Positions 58,791 to 64,000 of a stretch of DNA of 64,000 nt are shown here, one piece after another; position 1 is the first letter of the stretch; every line of letters starts with the position of its first letter. The DNA comes from Acidobacteriota bacterium. GTDB taxonomy: Bacteria > Acidobacteriota > Vicinamibacteria > Fen-336. The position numbers and the translations under genes were made by a program. The stretch is taken from positions 24,177 to 88,176 of the forward strand of contig QHVM01000017.1 of NCBI GenBank assembly GCA_003223555.1, in the 5' to 3' direction. Under the pieces are notes generated by a model, which was not told where the DNA came from, did not search any database, and saw nothing but the letters and a program-made list of their open reading frames with translations.

Positions 58791-58823
58791 GCGCGCTCGC
58801 GGGAATGGATCCCGCTTCGCGCG
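58791..58823 (+). repeat. Partial copy of the intergenic repeat (second hairpin only)
   Basis: GCGCGCTCGCGGGAATGGATCCCGCTTCGCGCG; stem GCGGGA/TCCCGC with ATGGA loop. Confidence 0.55.
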
Positions 58824-58875
58824 GCCAGGGAGATGCTTCGCTTCGCTCGCCGAACGCCCGTCATGGGACTGCGGC

Positions 58876-60387
58876 TCATTCGCGCGCGAAGTCGATGAAG
58901 CCGCGGGCGGGATCGGCGGCCACCAGTCTCACCCGCACCCGGTCGCCCACGTCGAGGCCGGCCTGCCCCCTCACGACGCGCCCCTCCACCGGCGGGCGCA
59001 GGACGCGCACCCAGGTCCCCTTGGGGCTGGCGCCGGTCACGAGGGCGTCGTATCGCTCCCCCACGTGGCTCACGAGCAGCAGAGCCGCGGCCTGCTTGTG
59101 CACCTGACGCTCGACCCGCCGCGCTTCGTCCTCCCGCTCGGTGCAGCGGCGGGCGATGGCGGAAAGGGCGTCGTCGGGGTAGGCGGGGCCGCCGCCCTTC
59201 AGCGCCGCCTTGAGCAGGCGCTGGGTGACGAGGTCCGCGTAGCGGCGGTTGGGGGCGGTGGAGTGCGTGTAGTCGTCCACCGCCAGCCCGAAGTGGCCCT
59301 CGCTCGGCTGGCCCGCCCGGCCGAGGACGTATTCTCCCGACCCCAGGAGCTTGATGATCGAGAGCGACAGGTCGGGGTAACGGACGGGGTCCCGGACGCG
59401 CTGCCGGTCGAGGAAGCCCGCCAGGGCCGCCGCGCTCGGCTCGGCGGGCAGGCTCTCGCCGAGCTGGCGGGCGAGGTCCACGATGCGCCCCCAGCGGTCC
59501 GGGATGCGCACGACGCGCGCGACCCAAGGCGAGTGGCGCTCGGCGAGGAAGGAGGCCATGGCCACGTTGGCGGCGACCATGAAGTCCTCGATGAGCTGCC
59601 GGGCGCGGTTCTTGACCTTCACCTCCAGCGCCGTGACCGCGTCGCCCTCCAAGACCGGCTTCGACTCGAGCGTCTCCAGGGGCAGCGCGCCGCGGCGGTG
59701 ACGGAGGGCGCGCAGCGCCTGGGCGGCCGCGTCCTGCCGCCGGAGCTGATCCGCCAGCTCGGCCGAGGCGGCGACCTTGGCCGGCGCGGGGGCCTCGCCC
59801 TCCAGCCATCGCCCGATGCTGTCGTAGTCGAGCTGCGCCCGGTTGCGCACCAGGGCGGGGTAGACGTCGTGGCTCCCGGTCGAGCCGTCGGCGGCCACCA
59901 CCACCTCGACTACCATGGCCGGGCGATCGACGTCCTCGCCGAGCGAGGTGAGGCCGGTGCTGAGGACTTCGGGCAGCATCGGGAAGACGGCCGCCGCGGT
60001 GTAGACCGAGGTCGTGTTCCAGCCCGCGTGGGCGTCGACGGCGGAGCCGGCCGGGACGAGCGCGTCCACGTCGGCGATCGCGACCCGGATCCGGGCGCCC
60101 CCTCCGTCGAGCGGCTCGGCGACCTCGATCTGGTCGAGGTCGCGCGACTCCACCTCGTCGATCGACGACCAGCGGAGGTCGCGCAGGTCGCGGCCCCCCG
60201 GCGGGACGGTCGCCGCCGGGCGGCCGATCGTGGCCAGCTCCCCCTGCACTTCGGGGCCGAAGTCGGGCCGGAAGCCGTGGTCGAGCATCGCCTGGCGGGC
60301 GGCGGCCCGCAGGTCGAGGTGGGGTTTCACGCGGAAAGACAGCCTAGCACACTCCTGTGACGGCCCCGGGAGCATCACAGGCCGCAC
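58876..60387 (-). CDS. RNB-domain ribonuclease (RNase II/R-type)
   Basis: RVAIADVDALVPAGSAVDAHAGWNTTSVYTAAAVFPMLPEVLSTGLTSL; KNRARQLIEDFMVAANVAMASFLAER; YTHSTAPNRRYADLVTQRLL; C-terminal S1-like segment. Confidence 0.92.
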   Translation of the reverse strand: MRPVMLPGPSQECARLSFRVKPHLDLRAAARQAMLDHGFRPDFGPEVQGELATIGRPAATVPPGGRDLRDLRWSSIDEVESRDLDQIEVAEPLDGGGARIRVAIADVDALVPAGSAVDAHAGWNTTSVYTAAAVFPMLPEVLSTGLTSLGEDVDRPAMVVEVVVAADGSTGSHDVYPALVRNRAQLDYDSIGRWLEGEAPAPAKVAASAELADQLRRQDAAAQALRALRHRRGALPLETLESKPVLEGDAVTALEVKVKNRARQLIEDFMVAANVAMASFLAERHSPWVARVVRIPDRWGRIVDLARQLGESLPAEPSAAALAGFLDRQRVRDPVRYPDLSLSIIKLLGSGEYVLGRAGQPSEGHFGLAVDDYTHSTAPNRRYADLVTQRLLKAALKGGGPAYPDDALSAIARRCTEREDEARRVERQVHKQAAALLLVSHVGERYDALVTGASPKGTWVRVLRPPVEGRVVRGQAGLDVGDRVRVRLVAADPARGFIDFARE

Positions 60388-60424
60388 GGTCGCGCCCGTC
60401 TCGCGGTGTTTCCATGCTCACCGG

Positions 60425-61869
60425 ATGGCGCGCGGGCTACTCGTCAACGACGTCCACTCGCGGCTCACGCCCACGCGCGTGCGCGAGATCGTTCGGGCCA
60501 CCTCGCTCGAGGCGCTGGCTGGGACGGTGCGCTCGGCTCGCGCGCGGGGCCTGCGCCTGTGCGTGGCGGGGGGCCGCCACGCGATGGGCGGCCAGGCGTT
60601 CGCCGAGAACGCGGTGCTGGTCGACACGCCGGCCTCGACCGCATCGGCCGGCTCGACGCCGGGGCGGGCACGGTGGAAGTGGAGGCGGGGATCGAATGGC
60701 CGGCCCTCATCGGCGGCCTGGCCGCCCGGCAGGTGGGAGCGGAGCGCCCGCTGACGATCGCCCAGAAGCAGACCGGGGCCGACCGGCTGACGATCGGCGG
60801 GGCGGTGGCCGCCAACGCCCACGGCCGGGGACTGGCCATGCGGCCCTTCGTGGCCGACGTCGAGTCGCTCGCGATCGTGGACGCCGAGGGCGAGGTGCGC
60901 ACGGCCAGCCGCCGGCAGGACGCGGAGCTGTTCCGCCTGGCCGTCGGGGGCTACGGCCTCTTCGGCGTGGTGGCCTCGGTGACGCTGCGTCTGGTCCCGC
61001 GGCGGAAGGTCGAGCGCTTGGTGAGCCTCGAGCGGGTGGAAGACCTGATGGGCGCCTTCTCGCGCCGGGTGGGCGAGGGCTGCCTCTACGGGGACTTCCA
61101 GTTCGCGATCGACGAGTCGCTGCCCAACTTCCTTCGCCAGGGGATCCTGGCCTGTTATCGGCCGGTCTCCCCGCGCACGCCGCTGCCGGCCCGGCCGCGG
61201 GAGCTGTCGCGGCAGGACTGGCGCGGGCTGGTGGAGCTGGCCCACACCGACCGCCGGCGCGCGTTCCAGCGCTACGCCGAGCATTACCTCGCCACCGCCG
61301 GCCAGGTGTACTGGTCGGACACGCACCAGCTCGGCGTGTACCTCGACGACTACCACCGCGCCCTCGACCGCCGGCTGCGCGCCCGCGTGCCGGCGAGCGA
61401 GGTCATCACGGAGCTGTTCGTTCCTCGCGCCGCGCTGCCGGACTTCATGGCCGAGGCGGCGGTCGAGCTGCGGCGGCGGGGCGTGGTCGTGATCTACGGC
61501 ACCGTGAGGCTCATCGAGCGCGACGGCGAGACGTTGCTGGAATGGGCGCGCGAGCCCTACGCCTGCATCGTCTTCAACCTGCACACGGAGCACAGCCCGC
61601 AAGGCATCGCCGCCACCTCCGGCGCCATGCGCTCGCTCATCGCGCTCGCGCTCCGCCGCGGCGGCGCCTACTACCTGACCTACCACCGCTGGGCCAGCGC
61701 GGCCCAGGTCGAGGCGGCCTATCCGCAGATGAGGGAGTTCCTGCGCCGCAAGGCCGAGCGCGACCCGGCGGGGCTGTTCCAGAGCGAGTGGTACCGGCAC
61801 CACGTGGGGCTGCTCGGCCCCTCACGCACGCCGCGGGTCGAGGAGCGCCGCGCCCGCCGCTACGCCTGA
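60425..61869 (+). pseudogene. FAD-linked oxidase (FAD_binding_4 type) with apparent 1-nt frameshift near 60625-60640
   Basis: N-terminal half RGLLVNDVHSRLTPTRVREIVRATSLEALAGTVRSARARGLRLCVAGGRHAMGGQAFAENAVLVDT in frame 2 continues as LDRIGRLDAGAGTVEVEAGIEWPALIGGLAARQVGAERPLTIAQKQTGADRLTIGGAVAANAHGRGL in frame 1. Confidence 0.8.
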
Positions 61870-61959
61870 GCGATCAGCGCTTCTCCTGGTGATTCGACGC
61901 GGGCAGCGGTCGACGCCCACTTCAGCCCAATTGAGGATAGAAGTGGTGGAAGACGGACC

Positions 61960-62514
61960 TTATGCCCGAGAAAGGACAACCCAGGCCGCCAGCGTGGCCA
62001 GCTTCTCGTCCTGGCGCCAGGGCGGGCCGAGGGCGCGGCCCATCTCCGCCACCCGGCGCTGGAGCGCGGCCGTCGTGAGGCCGGTGGCCTCGGCGGCGCG
62101 AGCGAGGACGTCGCGCTCGCGCACGCCCGTCACGGGCAGGGAGAACTGCTCGCCGGCGCGGACCAGCACGTCCCGGAACATCTCGCCCTCCGCGGCGTGG
62201 ATGAGCGCGTGAGAGGCCAGGATGGCGTGCAGGTCGGCGGGCAGGGGACGGCCGGAGGAGAGGAGCAGGCCACACCCCGCGACGTCGTGCTGCCGCGCGC
62301 GCAGCTCGTCGAGCGCGCCGCCCAGGGCTTCACGCGCCAACGCCCGCGAGCTGTCGATGCAGCGCCCGACGATCCGCGCGGCCTCCTTCGGCTTCCGGTC
62401 CTCCGCCTCGTGGTAGGGCTGCTTCGAGCCGGGGATGGCGGGGTCGGCCAGCTCGAGCCGCCGTCGCAAGACGACGTGGGGGTCCGGGGAGGCCGACGCC
62501 GCCGCCAGAGCCAC
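61960..62514 (-). CDS. hypothetical protein (N-terminus may extend toward 62590)
   Basis: Open frame continues upstream as RSRVALGLRSHSGWATLVALAAASASPDPHVVLRRRLEL. Confidence 0.6.
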   Translation of the reverse strand: MALAAASASPDPHVVLRRRLELADPAIPGSKQPYHEAEDRKPKEAARIVGRCIDSSRALAREALGGALDELRARQHDVAGCGLLLSSGRPLPADLHAILASHALIHAAEGEMFRDVLVRAGEQFSLPVTGVRERDVLARAAEATGLTTAALQRRVAEMGRALGPPWRQDEKLATLAAWVVLSRA

Positions 62515-62597
62515 CAGCGTCGCCCATCCCGAATGCGAGCGCAGGCCGAGGGCGACCCGCGAGCGCGTCGTTCCCGCCTCGCCCGAGCCGCGCGCCG

Positions 62598-64000
62598 TCA
62601 GAACGTGACCCGCACCCCCAGTTGTACGTTGCGCGGCGGCGCGGCGGTGTTGAGCTGGCCGAAGCCGCCCGCGCTCAGGCTCAGGCTCTGGGAGCTGAAA
62701 CGGAGGTTGGTCTCGTTCAGCACGTTGAAGAGGTCGGCCAGGACCTGGACCTTCACGTCGCCACCCACCGCGAAGCCCTTGCGCAGCGAGAGGTCAACCA
62801 CCTTCAGGCTCGGCCCGCGGAACTGGCCCCGGTTGCTGTTGCCGCGTCGGCTCTCCGGCGCGACGGCGAAGGCGGCCGGGTTCAGCCAGCGGACGACACC
62901 CGGGCTGGCCGGGTCGAAGCGCTGCGACGCCGGCAGGTAGGGGTCGCCGCCCAGGAAGTCGGCCCGGCGCGTCCCGATCGAGGTGTTGCCGGTGACGGTG
63001 AGCGGGGCGCCCGACTGATAGCGTCCGATGCCGCTGATCTCCCAGCCGCCGAGCACCCGGCCGACACCCGTCTGCGCCTTGAAGAAGGGGAGCTGCCAGG
63101 TCCACGTGCCCACCAGGACGCGGGTGCGGTCGTAATCGCTGGGGCCCCAGTTGTAGCTCTTGTTCTGGTAGTCCTCGGGGTTGTCGCCGTTGCCGCTGGC
63201 GTTGTCGTAGACGCGGCTCAAGGTGTAGCTGAGCGAGTAGCGCAGGCGGCCCTGGCGGCGCGAGAGGTAGACCTGCAGCGCGTGGTACGTCGAGTCCGCG
63301 TCCGAGAGCCGCATCTGGATGATGGAATATCCCTTGTACGGACGCAGGAAGTTCGTGTTGGCGCGCTGGGCCGCCGGCAGCGCGGCGTTGGCGGACAGCG
63401 TGTCGAACGACGGCTGGTTGATGTCGGGCTGCCGGAGCAGGTCCTGTCCCTTGCTCCCCACGTAGCTGATCTCGCCGAAGATCCCCCAGGGAAGCTCACG
63501 CTCGAAGCCGAGGCTCCAGTTCCAGGAGCGCGGCACCGTCAGGTGCCGGTCGATGGCGGCGATGGTGCCGAGGGGCGCGGGCGCCGGCACGCTCCCGCCG
63601 CCGGGCGCCGAGAGGTTGCCGTTCTCGTACTGCGCGCTCGCGCTGTAGGGCGGGTTGTTGACCGGGCCGTTGTTGGCGCCGCCGAAGAGGAGGTTGCCCT
63701 CCGGCCGGTCGTAGAAGAGGCCGATCCCGCCCCGGACGGCCGTGTCCGCGTTGCCCGTCGGCGTCCACGCGAAGCTGAAGCGCGGCGCGAAGAGGTGCTG
63801 GCTGTCGTAGAAGCCGCGCGGCGCGCCGGCCGGCACCGCGAGCACCACGGGGGAGTTGCCGTTCGGCACCCGCATCAGCTCGCTCTGCGGCACGCCCTCC
63901 CCCGCACGGATCATCCCGTCGTAGGGATCCCCGGAGTTGGGCACCAGCGTCCCGTTGCGGTTGACGGTCACCGCTCGGGCCGGATCGTAAAGAGCGGGGT
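62598..64000 (-). CDS. TonB-dependent receptor/Oar-like outer membrane protein, C-terminal part (5' end outside window)
   Basis: PALYDPARAVTVNRNGTLVPN...; FSFAWTPTGNADTAVRGGIGLFYDRPEGN; SWNWSLGFERELPWGIFGEISYVGSKGQDLL; C-terminal NVQLGVRVTF. Confidence 0.9.
   Translation of the reverse strand, partial: PALYDPARAVTVNRNGTLVPNSGDPYDGMIRAGEGVPQSELMRVPNGNSPVVLAVPAGAPRGFYDSQHLFAPRFSFAWTPTGNADTAVRGGIGLFYDRPEGNLLFGGANNGPVNNPPYSASAQYENGNLSAPGGGSVPAPAPLGTIAAIDRHLTVPRSWNWSLGFERELPWGIFGEISYVGSKGQDLLRQPDINQPSFDTLSANAALPAAQRANTNFLRPYKGYSIIQMRLSDADSTYHALQVYLSRRQGRLRYSLSYTLSRVYDNASGNGDNPEDYQNKSYNWGPSDYDRTRVLVGTWTWQLPFFKAQTGVGRVLGGWEISGIGRYQSGAPLTVTGNTSIGTRRADFLGGDPYLPASQRFDPASPGVVRWLNPAAFAVAPESRRGNSNRGQFRGPSLKVVDLSLRKGFAVGGDVKVQVLADLFNVLNETNLRFSSQSLSLSAGGFGQLNTAAPPRNVQLGVRVTF

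Overview
This is a 64 kb high-GC bacterial chromosomal window. Gene content suggests Acidobacteriota or a relative: TonB receptors with N-terminal carboxypeptidase-regulatory-like domains, a DUF1800/DUF1501 pair, and an Ala/Pro/Thr-rich Ser/Thr kinase. That taxonomic call is inference. Most of the window is housekeeping: ino1; a TetR-HlyD-ABC efflux operon; ileS-lspA-lgt-rluD; mutY/murA/prmC/prfA/rpmE; rho and lon/clpX/clpP/tig; tRNA-Leu(TAG); pheA. It also carries a TonB receptor-GH3-glucoamylase-domain locus, a MerR/GGDEF-PilZ/histidine kinase/REC/EAL gene run, an RNB ribonuclease, and an FAD-linked oxidase with an apparent frameshift. No transposase, CRISPR array, prophage or rRNA was seen. 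The most interesting unexplained signal is a dispersed intergenic repeat of about 76 nt. It has two hairpins: an 11-bp C/G-rich stem, then a stem capped by an (A/G)TGAA loop whose arms differ between copies with largely compensatory changes. Two near-identical copies lie 5 and 8 nt upstream of the clpX and lon start codons. Other copies flank unrelated genes. Coordinates come from the supplied ORF track, with several starts adjusted by reading the sequence. All functional names rest on recognised motifs; no database search was run.
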